A stretch of DNA of 64,000 bases from positions 54,271 to 118,270 of the forward strand of contig MU657287.1 of NCBI GenBank assembly GCA_026770575.1, read 5' to 3'. The notes under the pieces were generated by a model. It had not been told where the DNA came from and searched no databases. It worked only from the letters and a program-made list of their open reading frames with translations. The DNA comes from Pelagophyceae sp. CCMP2097. Lineage: Eukaryota; Sar; Pelagophyceae. Shown here piece by piece: positions 50,991-61,674 of the stretch. Position numbers and translations under genes: made by a program. Position 1 is the stretch's first letter. Each line of letters opens with the position of its first letter.

Positions 50991-51518
50991 CGACTCTGAT
51001 TTTCATTTAGGGTTTCCTATCGTCTTGGGGATATGTCCCAGGGAAAGAGCTTGTCCAGCCTCGTCTCCAACTTCCCGATCCGGAGATGTATGCATACAAG
51101 TGCCGCACTGCATGCGGCTGACGGCCGCTCCCCCGTGGGCGCGTGTTTCCATAGTCGATTGGGCTTCCCCAAGGAGGCTGGCCAACGAGGATGCATCGCT
51201 CGGACGCATCGCTCCTGGCGAACGCGGGGCACCCCGGTCCTCGCCTTGCGAGCGGCCCGGCCTTTGGAGCCGACCGTGAACCCAGCCTGAGGGCCTGGGT
51301 TGAACTTGCCGGACGGCAGGCGTCGTGCGTGTAAAACCGCCTCCCAAACCGCCCCACGGTCACAACCACACGCGTCGCCGTGCTGCGCTGCTCCGGTCGT
51401 GCGTTTGATGCAGTGTAATGCCGCTGGGTGGTGTACGTGGAACCTTGCCGTGTCTCCCCGCCTCCTGTCTCGGAGCTTGGATATCGACTCGGGCCACGGA
51501 CGCCTCGGCCTCCTGGCG
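50991..51518. other. 3' flank of the gag-like ORF
   Basis: Open in several frames but with no protease, integrase or reverse transcriptase motif on the minus strand, where a pol gene would be expected. No LTR recognised by eye. Confidence 0.5.
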
Positions 51519-53189
51519 TCACGCGACGCCCGCGCCCGGCTTGGACTTGCACGTCATCAGCCTGTGGTTCGTCTTGCCGCACCTGAAGCAACCGTCCTTG
51601 TGCCGGACCGGGCAGTTGAACAGGGCGTGCCCGCGCTGGCCGTAGATGGGGCACGACGTGCCGCCCGACCACTTCTGGTCGACCTTCTGCCGCTTCGCTC
51701 GCCGCACGCCGCCGTCGGATTCGTCGTCCGAGGCGTCGTAGACTCGGACCGTGACGGCTGGCCGGCGCCCCGCGGACTTGGCCTTGCGCGCGTCGGCCGC
51801 CCCAAATGCGACGCCGCGCTGAGCACCGCACGCAGCCAGCGATCCGAGGAGCATGCAGCGGCCTTTGTGCGAACCCGCCGCGCCGATGGCTCGGAGAGAG
51901 TCCGCCCCAGTGACCTTGACCTTACCGTCGCCCGCGACGAGAGCAGACAGCGTGTCCATGTAGTAGTCTGCCTTGCCCTTGGCCGTACCGTCACCCGCGC
52001 AAGCCTGCTGCTCGGCTTGCCCGCGCACCGAACCCGGTAATGCCTGGTAGGTGCCCAGCTCCGAAATTAAGCACCGCAACGACTCCTCGTTGTGCTTGCG
52101 CTTCGTAGCGTGGTACGCCGCTGCCTTCGCCGCGTCGGTGCCCGCCGAATCCGTCGCGGCGTCAAACGCGTACAACGTAATGCCCCGCATCACGCCCTGC
52201 AAAGCGGTGACGGCCGCTGCGATCCTCGGACCACCATCGGCCCTCAACACCGCCATGAGCTGCATTGTCGCGTCGTCGACCCTGCAGGCCCACGACGCAG
52301 GCGCTGCGGCCCGCTGAGCCGCTTGCTTGACGGGACACGTGGCGACTCCACCGCCTTGCGCAACGTGCACGAGCTTCCGCACGACGAGCTGGAGCTCCGC
52401 CGCCGACTTGGGCTGCCCAAGGCACTGCAGCGACCGCGTCAACATGGACTTGTCCGCGACGTTGCGGTCAGCCGGAATAAGCCCAGCGAGCGCCTGGAAC
52501 GCGATGATGATCCGCTCCTCCGTGCTCGCTTCCGCAAGGAACGCAGCGTCGTAAAATGCCTCAATCACCTTGTACCCCAACGAGCCGAAGAGCCTCTGGA
52601 GGTCCGCCACTGTCTCCTCAACGTCGTCGTCGAGGTACTCGTTCAGCAGAGCATACAAACCGCGGATCCGCGCGGTCCCGTTCACCTTGAACGTCGCAGC
52701 CAAGTCGAACGCGGCCTCGAGAATCGCAGGGAGTAACGACGGCGCGGCACCCGGCGAAATGGCCTCCTGCAACCACACGCCGTTTGCAAACGCGTGCGGT
52801 GTGGTGCCGCGAGGCAGTGTGCAGTCCGTAATCAGGCCGTCGTACCGTTCGAGCTGCCGTGTCAGACCCCAGACCTCGCCGACGGACGCAAAAGTCACCT
52901 CCGCAGCCTGCTGCGGCACCCCGCGCCCGAGCGCGGCAGACGTCGCACCACCAACCTCCGTCAGGGGCGTGCTCTGCTGTGATCCAGGCGAAAACAGCCG
53001 CTGCCCCTCAGGAGCCACATTCAAAACCGATTTCCTGGTCCAGCTGCCAACAAGAGAGCCAACGGCGACGCGCAGAACAGCTCTTCGAACACCGAAACCA
53101 TTTTCTATCGCCGAAAACCGCCCGCTCTTTAGATCTTTGTCCAGTGTTGGCCTGCAGCCACCGAGACGCCATCGCAAGCCAATGAACAT
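51519..53189 (-). CDS. Retroelement gag-like protein with zinc knuckles
   Basis: A 556-aa single frame from the ATG at 53189. The middle is helical and Ala-rich like a capsid region (SLLPAILEAAFDLAATFKVN, TEERIIIAFQALAGLIPADR). Close to the C-terminus are a basic stretch (GGVRRAKRQKVDQKW) and two CCHC-type knuckles at about 513-547: CFRCGKTNHRLMTC is canonical C-x2-C-x4-H-x4-C, while CPIYGQRGHALFNC has Tyr for the second Cys. This is the layout of an LTR-retrotransposon gag. No pol gene follows, so the element is truncated or non-autonomous. A host gene domesticated from gag is the alternative. Confidence 0.65.
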   Translation of the reverse strand: MFIGLRWRLGGCRPTLDKDLKSGRFSAIENGFGVRRAVLRVAVGSLVGSWTRKSVLNVAPEGQRLFSPGSQQSTPLTEVGGATSAALGRGVPQQAAEVTFASVGEVWGLTRQLERYDGLITDCTLPRGTTPHAFANGVWLQEAISPGAAPSLLPAILEAAFDLAATFKVNGTARIRGLYALLNEYLDDDVEETVADLQRLFGSLGYKVIEAFYDAAFLAEASTEERIIIAFQALAGLIPADRNVADKSMLTRSLQCLGQPKSAAELQLVVRKLVHVAQGGGVATCPVKQAAQRAAAPASWACRVDDATMQLMAVLRADGGPRIAAAVTALQGVMRGITLYAFDAATDSAGTDAAKAAAYHATKRKHNEESLRCLISELGTYQALPGSVRGQAEQQACAGDGTAKGKADYYMDTLSALVAGDGKVKVTGADSLRAIGAAGSHKGRCMLLGSLAACGAQRGVAFGAADARKAKSAGRRPAVTVRVYDASDDESDGGVRRAKRQKVDQKWSGGTSCPIYGQRGHALFNCPVRHKDGCFRCGKTNHRLMTCKSKPGAGVA

Positions 53190-53306
53190 AAGCCGCCCAA
53201 TATATTACTGGCCTTGCACCTCGATGATCGTCATCATTTTCTAGGAAGGGTCTTGGAGCCCGGGAAGGGTCCTCGGATATAAAAGCTTCATCTTCCGATC
53301 TCGAAG

Positions 53307-56300
53307 ATGGGCCTTCTCGGGACGTACATCGTGACGCCCCTCCTGCAGCGCGCCGCCCCCGTCGTCGGCGAAGTGGCGCAGGCGATTACGCGTTCCGGAA
53401 ACCACTTAATGGGGCACAATGTGGTAAGCACTGTGTGCCAGTGGGGTTAACAGTGGTTTAACACTTGATCGCACCCTTTCTCCCCCGCGCACCCTCGACA
53501 AAATCAGCCCGGCTGCGAGACGCCGGCGAGCGTGCGCCTCGACGCCATCGAGCCCATCACGCCGGCACTGCCTACGGGTATCTTTTTGCTAAGGGGCGTT
53601 TGTGATTCCTGCTTCGAACGTCGATCTATTGAGATGTTTTTCAGGTGTCTTCGTCGCCCCCACGGCCACCGTCGCCGGCAAGGTCAACCTCGGCGAGGTG
53701 CGCGGGGGGCTGGGCGGGCTGATGCGCCTCTGGGCCAAGTGCCTGGGCATCTCCAAAGGCGTCTCAAAAAGCCCCCTCACCCACTTCGACGCCGCCGCCC
53801 CTAGGACTCTTCGGTATGGTACTCGGCCGTCGTCGTCGGCGCGCCAAACGGCGACGGAGTCACGCGAGTTGTTTTTTTGTCTCTCGCGTGCGTCTTTACG
53901 CTTCTCCGCCACACGCCTCGCTGTAGCATTGGCCCTTCGGCGTCAATCGGCGACTGCGCTTCGGTGAAGAGCGGCATTTTGCCGACGAATATCGGCGCGG
54001 GCGTGGCCGTGGGGGCGCGCGCTACCGTTGAAGAAGGCTGTGTGCTGGGTAAACGCCCGCGTCCCCGCGATGGAAATAAAATCCCATGGGTCCCATCCCA
54101 GACAGCAGGGGGGATCCCGCGTCTGGGGTCCATCCAATGTGGGGGGTGCCAGAATTTTGGCCGACCCGTATACCCGCGGGTCTGCCCGTAGCCCGAACCC
54201 GAACCCGACCCTTCGAAGACGGGTTTGGTCGCTCGATAAACCCGCGACCCTTTGGGTTTGGCACAGATTGAGCAACCAGACCCGAAGACGCCATTGCACG
54301 GACTCTGCGCGGTCGCTTGCAAGGCCTCTTTTGAGATGCCCTTGAAAAGCCCTCCGGACGGGGGCCCCTGCAGGGCCTCTTCGAATTGGATCGCGCAGCC
54401 ACACGTCTTTCGAGCGGCGGAATCGGGCCCTCCGAAAGGCGCCCGCGGCGCGGATCGGGCCTCGGGAGCCACAGTCCACACGACGTTTCGAAGGGCCGTC
54501 TCGAGTGGTCGTCTCGAAGGGCCGTTTAAAGAGACCGCTTCGAGGGGCCCTCTCGGGGAGAGTCTCGAGTGGTCGTCTCGAAGGACCGTTTTAAGGGACC
54601 GTTTCGAGGGGCCGGTGAGAGTGGCTTTCTTGAGGGGCTGACTCGAGGGGCCCTCATAAAGCGCCGTTTCGTGGCGTCGTCTCAAGGGGCCGGTATGAGG
54701 GGCCTTCTCGAAGGGCCGTCCAAAGGCGCCATTTCGAAGGGCCGCATCAAGGGGCCCTCACGAGGGGCCGTCCAGAGGCGCCGTTTTGAGGGGCCATTTC
54801 GAGGGGTCATCTCGAGGGGCCGTCTCGAGTGGCCGTCTCAAGTGGCCGTCAAAAGGAGCCGTTTCGAGGGGCCCTCTCGAATGGCCGGCGAGAGGAAACG
54901 TCTCGAGGGATCGTCTCGTAGGGCCGTCTGACAGAGAGGTCGTTTCGAGGAGCCCTTCGAGAGGCCGGTGAGCAAGTCCTTTTAGAGGGGCCGTCTCGAG
55001 GGGCGTTCAAGGGACCTTGAAAGAGGCCTTGCAAGCAACCGCACAGAGGCCGGGCAAATGACTTCTAAAGTAGCTCTCCGGACGGACTCTCGCAAGGCCT
55101 CTTTGGCAGCTACTTGCAAGGCCTCTGCGTGGTCACTTGCAAGGCCTCTTTCAAGGGCCCTTGAAAAGCTCTCTTGGCGGGCCCCTGAGAGGCCACTTTG
55201 GCGGCCACTTGCCCGGCCTTTGCGCGGTCACATGCGAGGCCTCTTGGACGGCCCCTTGAATGCTCTCCGGGCGGGCCCCTGTAAGGCCTCTTTGGCAGCC
55301 ACTTGCAAAGCCTTTGCACAGTCGCTTGCAAAGGCCTCTTTTAAGGGCCCGCCCGAGCGACTGTCAGAGCGACTGTCAGAGCGACTGTCCGAGCGACTGT
55401 CCGAGCAACTGTCCAGGGGCAGTCGCAGAAGGGGCGCAGTCGAGGGGCGTAGCCGAGTGACCGTCCAAGGGACCATCGAAAAAACACCGTCAAAGCGACC
55501 ATCACAGAGGGCCCATCGAGGGACCCTCAAAGAAACTGTCCAAAGGGACCGTCCAAGGGACCGCCCAAGCGACCGTCCGAGGGACCATCCGAGACGGAAG
55601 CAGGAACGGTTTCGGGCTTGCCCGAAACTCGCGGGTCGGGTTTGCCGGGTTATAGCGTTTTGGCCGACCTGTCTACGAGTGGGTTTGGCCTTGGCCCGAA
55701 CCCGAACCCGTTCCTTCGAAGACGAGTTTGGCCGATTGACAAACCCGCGACCCGAGGGTTCGGTACAAATTGAAGACCCAAAAACACCGCCGTCGCCGGG
55801 TGTTCGACATTGCGGGCCCCTGCAAGGCCTCTTTAGCGGCCACTTAGCCCGGCCTCTGCACGGTCACTGACAAGGCCTCTTGGGCGGCCTCTTTCAAGGG
55901 CCCTTGAAGAGCCCTCCGGACGGGCCCCTCCAAGGACTCTTTTGTGGCCACTTGCACGGCGTCTGCGTGGTCGCTTGCAAGGGCTCTTTGAAGGGCCCTT
56001 GAAAGGTCCTCCGGACGGGCCCCTAGGCCTCTTGCAAGGCCACTTGCAAGGCCTCTGCGCGGTCACTTGCGAGGCCTTTCTCAAGACCCCTCTCAAGCCC
56101 CCACGCAGGGTTCCTTGCCAGAGACACGTGTTTGAGCCCTTACGGGGTCCTTTCACTGTTCCTCGCACGGGGTGCCATATGGTTTGATAGCGGTCCGAGA
56201 GACCGCCCGAGCGACCGTCCGAGCGACTGCCCAGGGGACGTCGCAGAGGGGCCGGAGTCGAGTGGCCGGCAGCCGAGTGACCGTCCAAGGGACCGTCGAG

Positions 56301-58765
56301 GGGCCGCCCTCAAAGCGACCGTCACAGAGGGCCCGTCGAGGGACCGTCAAAGGAACTGTTCAAAGGAATCGTCCAAGGGACCGCCCAAGCGACCGTCCGA
56401 GAGACCGTCCGAGCCTTTCAAGGGGCCGTCTCAAGGCACCGTTTCGAATGGCCGTCTCGAGGGGTCGTCTCGAGGGGTCGTCCGTCCCTAAGGGTCATTT
56501 CGAGGCACCGTCTCGAGGGGTCGTCTCAAGACGCTGTTTCGAGTGGCCGTCTCAAGGCGCCGTTTCGAATGGCCGTCGAAAGGGGCCGTCTCGAGGGGCC
56601 GTCTTGAGAAGCCGGAGATAGGAGCAGCGACAGGTTCGGGTTTGCCGAGTTTGCGCGTTTGGCCGACCCGTCGACCCGCGGGTCTGGCCGACGGCCGCGA
56701 CCCGAGGGTTCGGCACAAATTGGAAACCCGACCCGACCCGAATACACCGGTTAAGCTCGTGCCAGAAAGGCGAACATTGTACGATGGGTTGATTTACGGT
56801 AGGCGAACACTGCACTATCGGCTGCAACGCCTTTGTCGGTCGCGGCTCTACAATTGGCCCCGAGGCGAAGATCGCAGACGGTTCGTCGTTACTCGCCGAA
56901 TCCATCGTCGGCGCGGGCGAGTTATGGGTCGGAACACCGGCGATGCTCGTGCGCACGTGAGCAGACCAGCGCCGAGTCTAAAGATCCGTCTGAAGGGCCG
57001 TCTCGAGGGCCGTCTCGAGGGCCGTCTTCAGGACCGTTTCAACGTCGTTTTGAGGCCGCCTCGACGCCGTCTCGAAGCCGTTTCGAGGACCGATTCGAAG
57101 TCGTCTCAAAGCCGTCTCGAGGACCCTCGAGAGGCCGTCTTGAGGACCGTCGAACGGATCGCTTTAAGGGCCGTTCTCAAGGTCGTTTGGAGGGCGTCTT
57201 AAGATCGAGAGGGCCGTCGAGAGGACCGTCGAGAGACCGTCTCGAGGGCGGTCTGAGGACCGTCTTCAAGCTGCCTGAAGAAATGTCTGCAGGGCCGTCT
57301 CAAGGTCGTTTTGAGGCCATCTCGAATTTGAGAGGGCCGTCAAGAGGACCGTCTCGAAACCGCTTCGAGGGCCGTCTCGAAGTCGTCTCAAGGACCGTCT
57401 CAAGGTCGTTTGGAGTCGTTTGGAAGCTGCCGAGAGGGCCGTTTCGAAGGCTGTTTCGAGGATCGTCTTCAGACCATTTCATCGGCCATCTCGAGGGCCG
57501 TCCCGAGGATCGTCTCGAGGATCGTCTTCAGACCGTTTGAAGGGCCGTCTCGAGGACGGTCTTGAGGTCGGTTTGAGACCGACTCGAGGGCTTTTCAGGA
57601 GGGCCGTCTCGAGGCCGTCTCGAGGCCGTCTCGAGGACCGTGTCGATGTCGTCTTCAAGGCGTCTTGAGACAGTCGACAGGCCGCCTCGAGTGCAGTGAC
57701 GAACACCGTCGAGAGGATCGTCTTCAGGACCGTCTGAAGGTCATTTGAGGCCGTCTCGACGTCGAGAGTGTCGTCAAGAGGAACGTCGAGAGGACCGTCT
57801 CGATGCCGTCTCGAAGGCCGTCTCGAGGGCGGTCTGAGGACCGTCTTAAAGCTGTCTGAAGAACCGTCTGTAGGGCCGTCTCGAGGGCTGTTACGAGGAA
57901 CGTCTTCAGGACCATCTCGAGGTCGTTTTGAGGCCGCCTCGGGGGCTGTCAAGAGGGCCGTCAAGAGGTCCGTCTCGAGACCGTCTTAAGGGCCATCTCG
58001 AGGCCCGTCTTGAGGTCGTTTTGAGACCGTCTCGAGGATCGTCTTCAGGTCGTTTGGAAGTGTCGTCTCGAGGATGGTCTCGAGATCGATTTGAGACCGT
58101 CTCAAGGGCCGTCTCGTGGACCGTCTCGAGGGCCATCTCGAGATCGTTTTGAGACCGTTTTAGGGCCGTCGAGAGGGCCGTCTCCAGAACCGTCTCGAGG
58201 TCGTTTTGAGGCCGTTTCGAGAGTCCCGTCAAGAAGGCCGTCAAGAGACTGTCTAGAAGACCGTCGAGAGGGCCGTCTCGAGGGTCTTCTAGCGAGCTGT
58301 CTTGAGGACCGTCACAAATCTGTCTGAAGAGCCGTCTGAAGGGCCGTCTGGAGGGCCGTCACGAGGAACGTCTCCAGGACCGTCTCAAGGTCGTTTGAGG
58401 CCGTCTCGACGTCGAGAGTACGCATCGCAGAGGCGTGGTGGATAGGATGACTGCTGTGTGACGCATGAGGGCTTTTATTTATATACCGGCAACTGTGTAG
58501 GTTGACTGCGCAAGAGCTGGCCCGGGCCCTCGAGGAGCTCGACACCGTTACAGACCTCGCCCAACAGCACCTCATCGAGACGGAAAAGCCTTTTGACGAG
58601 CTCATGATCGACGACGACGAATGGGCCGATGCTCAATCCAGGCCACCATGGTACATCCAGCGCGGGCCGCGCCACGGGGTTTACGTCGACCCGCACTCCG
58701 TGCTGGGCCAGGGCGTCCCGGGCAGGATCCTGAACTCGCGAATCAAGAGGGAGCACCACGAGTGA
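53307..58765 (+). CDS. Gamma-carbonic-anhydrase-like left-handed beta-helix protein
   Basis: Seven exons: 53307-53423, 53508-53577, 53645-53697, 53805-53887, 53927-54048, 56803-56956, 58501-58765; all phases agree, 287 aa. The start MGLLGTYIVTPLLQRAAPVV is amphipathic and could be mitochondrial. From FVAPTATVAGKVNLGEDSSV to the exon-6 end (GCNAFVGRGSTIGPEAKIAD, AGELWVGTPAMLVR) it has the hexapeptide repeats of gamma-type carbonic anhydrases, ended by the usual helix (LTAQELARALEEL ... HLIETEKPFDEL) and an extra tail (RPPWYIQRGPRHGVYVDPHS). The three zinc-binding histidines are not at the expected places, so it is likely a non-catalytic family member, like those in the matrix arm of mitochondrial complex I in plants and algae (knowledge; role inferred). 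Introns 5 and 6 are 2754 and 1544 nt and repeat-filled. Confidence 0.82.
54049..56802 (+). repeat. 2.75-kb repeat-filled intron of the gamma-CA-like gene
   Basis: Donor GTAAAC at 54049, acceptor GGTAG ending 56802, joining VLG|EHCTIG in phase 1. The contents are two to three head-to-tail copies of the composite repeat (copy starts near 54120, 55615 and 56630), each with the lead, CTTGCAAGGCC, GACCGTCCGAGCG and GCCGTCTCGAGGG blocks in the same order as at 6035-6905. Confidence 0.8.
56957..58500 (+). repeat. 1.5-kb repeat-filled intron of the gamma-CA-like gene
   Basis: Donor GTGAGC at 56957, acceptor TGTGTAG ending 58500, phase 2. From about 56990 to 58420 it consists only of the degenerate 13-nt class (GGGCCGTCTCGAGGACC, GAGGTCGTTTTGAGGCC variants). 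The last 60 bases before the acceptor hold a CGCATGAGGGCTTTTATTTA TATA-like motif. Confidence 0.8.
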
Positions 58766-59289
58766 ACCCGTGCACGACCCCATCACGCGCGAGCGACCCG
58801 GACGCCCCCCCCCCGCCGTTCAACCACCCCCGCCGTTCAAATACACCCGCCCTTCGAGGCTACCGCAGAGACCGACACGCGGCTCGCACGACTTGTAAAC
58901 GACGCCCCTTGTTCCAAAGGCGGGGCTCTCGCATTGTGGATTCGGTTGAACCGGCGGTGTGGGCTTGTGCAGGGCGTGAGTTGGTCGCTGCACAGTGAAT
59001 TCGGTTCAACCGGAGCGGGCTCGTGCAGGGAGAGGTTTGTGTCGGAGAGAGGTTGCGCCTCGGGCGAAGCTGTCGGACTTGGCGATGATGCCGCGGAGGC
59101 CTTTGCGTGGAATACGCTCATCCACTGGTACTTCCGAGTCCACGACCGGAACTTCCATGACTCGAGACGGCCGGAGAGGGACCGTCGAACGGGACCGTCT
59201 CCGGGACCCTCGACAGACTTTATACTGACCGTCTCCGGGACCGTCTCTGGGAACGTCTATGAGACCGTTGATGACCGCAGAGGTATGTT
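58766..59289. other. Intergenic, 3' of the gamma-CA-like gene
   Basis: GC-rich, no gene seen. Two CGGTTCAACCGG-like segments near 58945 and 59000 form a direct repeat (GTGGATTCGGTTGAACCGG / GTGAATTCGGTTCAACCGG). 59165-59280 has short GGACCGTCTCCGGGACC repeats. Confidence 0.5.
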
Positions 59290-59675
59290 TCCGGGCCTGG
59301 GTTGCCGCGTAGGGTTTAGGGTCGTAGGGTCAAGCCTACCCTACGTAGGGTCGTAGGGCCCTACGTAGGGTCTCACGTAGGGTACCATGAGACGACGGGG
59401 TTCCAGCCGGCGCGCGTCGCCGCCCGCGGGTCGCCCAATCTTGAGCCAAAGTCCACGCCGGGTCCTTGTTAGCACCACTTAGGCGTCGTCCGGGCGGCTC
59501 GGCGTCGACGGCCTCAGGCTCGGCGGCGCGTCGTCTTCGTCGTCGTCGGATGGCCCGCCGAGCCCTTGGTGTCGCTAAAATCTCATAAAGCCTTCCGTAT
59601 GGGGGGCCCTACGACCCTACGTAGGGTACCCTACGTAGGGTCGTAGGGCCCTAACGCGGCAACCCAGCTCCGGGC
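59290..59675. mobile_element. Palindrome-flanked element, inverted copy
   Basis: Both ends carry TACGTAGGG/CCCTACGTA palindromes (59300-59400 and 59600-59660), the left with TAGGGTTTAGGGTCGTAGGG and a diverged AAGCCTACCCTACG core. The centre is the inverse of 50650-50890: GGTTCCAGCCGGCG, CTTGTTAGCACCACTTAGGC, a GTCGTCTTCGTCGTCG acidic run on the minus strand, and CTTCCGTATGGGG. Confidence 0.65.
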
Positions 59676-61674
59676 CCCTCTCTGGTACGCGGACAGACAT
59701 CGCTGCGGCCGTCTCTAGGACCGCCGACGGCCCATAACGAACGAGGCAAACTATTTTGGAAATGGCGCGTGGGAGGGCCAACAGGCGGCCCTGGCTCGAT
59801 GGTAATGGCGTCATCGGCGAACCCCTGTTCACAGTAGTTCGGAAGGAGCCTGAACCGCAACTTGAGCCGAAATTGGGGAGTCAAGCACGCTGTTTGCGAA
59901 CGCTCAGTCGACACCAATTTGTGACGGAAACGTGAGCTTGCCAGATGGGGTCGGATGTCGTCAATTCACGGTCCTGCCCACCGGTACTTCGCAGACCGCT
60001 CGTCGATGACCCTAACTGGCTCCCTGCACTCTGAAACCCGCGAATTTCCCGGCACGGGTTTCGTGAAGTGCCTGGGATAAGAGCATGCGTAAAGACGCCA
60101 AAAGGTGTTTACTGAGTGCATTATTTCGATTTCGAAGAAAGTTAGGAGCGTGGATGACTCGGGCATCACCTTGCGCGTACGCTGATGCAAAATTGGGGAG
60201 TCAGGCATGCGTGCTCGGACCCTCAGACTCGATGCCAGCAAGGTGCAAAATGTACCCATCAACAAACGCACACGCAGCGATGCTTGTGTCCCCAAAATCA
60301 TCATGCGCGGGTACCGAGCCTATAAGACGGCGTGGCCAGACTCTGAAGGTGAACCCATGTGATCCGCGCGCGCTCACCGCGCCAGATGTTCGTGTGTGTT
60401 TACGTATTTTTCCGAACTTATTCGGTGTTTTCGCCGACGTGTGTTTACTAAAAAGAGTCTATTGTCCGCAATAAGATTGTTTCCGGGTATATTACAAGAG
60501 CGCGCTAGCGCTGGAGGCACATGGGGACTTCGAGCGAAGGATACAGACAAATCCCATTGCAATGCCCACGTAAATAATTAAAATTATTTAACTAACCGCC
60601 GAACCTTCAAATCCCCCTTATCTTTATTAGGGTTGATTATTTATATCCCTGGTAAATACAAAATTGCCCCTGGTAAGGCGTGAAGTTAAGTATTTTTTGT
60701 AGCCGATTTTAAACCCTTTTGTAAAGAGCTTCAAGCCGCTCCTCGACGCACGCGCCCGCGCCCTGCGACGCGCAGCCGAGGGACCGCGATGCGCAGCCGA
60801 GGGGCCGCGGCGTGGTTCTCCAGACCGAGGCCCACTTTCTCACGGCCCCGCTGCCCCGCGTCTACCGCGGCCGACGCGACCACCCAGGCGCTCGCGGACC
60901 TCGACCGCGCCGACGTCGCCGGCGCGGCGGCGCAGCGCACCGACGTCCGCGCGCGGCTGCTGCTCCCGTGAGGCCCAGTTTCTTTGAAAAAGGCGGCCGC
61001 GCGTGGTCGGACGACGTCCGCCGCAGGCTCCGCGCTGTGGAGCTGGCCGCGCGGCCGCTCGACGGCGCGCACCCGCTCGAAGGCGCGCCGCCGGACTGCC
61101 GGTGGGGCGGCACCGCGTCTACGCGCGCAGCGAAGTGATGCGCCGCCACGTAAGCAGCCTCGTTATATCACTGAGCCGCCGCGTGGGATCTTGGATCATG
61201 GGATTCAGCCAATCACTCTGGAGCCCATCAGAAACGTGGGATCCCATATTACTGGATCCAATACAGCAGGGGCGTATCCAATGTGGCCTGGTGGGGTCCC
61301 AGATGTGATCCCTTACGGCGACTCAGCATTCTCCTTCCAGAGGGCGCGCACGCTGACGGCGTGGAGCAAAACGAGGGCATGTCTCGTGCGCGGGCATAGT
61401 ACCGGCGGAAAGCCCGAGCTGCTGTGGGCAGCGGGCGTCGGCGCGCACATGTGTCGACATTTCTTCTTCTCTTCTTCGACGAACAATTTCGAAAATAGGG
61501 TTTCGCTGCCCCAAAATTTTATTTATTTCTAAGTGCACGTCGGCCAGTGAAAGTTCTTCGGGGAAGTTTCCCGATATCTAATCGCGCCGCAAGGCCGCAA
61601 AGGACAACCAAGAATTAACCAAGCTTGCTTCTAGAACCATCCGCAAACGCAACCTCAGAGACCTCAGACTCGCG
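59676..61674. other. Intergenic region, R6 copy 2, upstream of the ice-binding protein
   Basis: 60487-60640 is R6 copy 2. About 60621-60650 has AGGGTTGATTATTTATATCC, a partial TATA-like motif. 60730-61140 is GC-rich and open in several frames; a plus-strand piece (PSFFEKGGRAWSDDVRRRLR) looks coding but I cannot build a gene. 61510-61674 is the promoter and 5' UTR region of the ice-binding gene. Confidence 0.45.

Noticed and set aside
59300..59400. Interstitial telomere repeat (TAGGGTTTAGGG)
   Set aside because: Only one or two telomere-like units occur; the surrounding TAGGGTCG and TACGTAGGG runs belong to the palindrome family.
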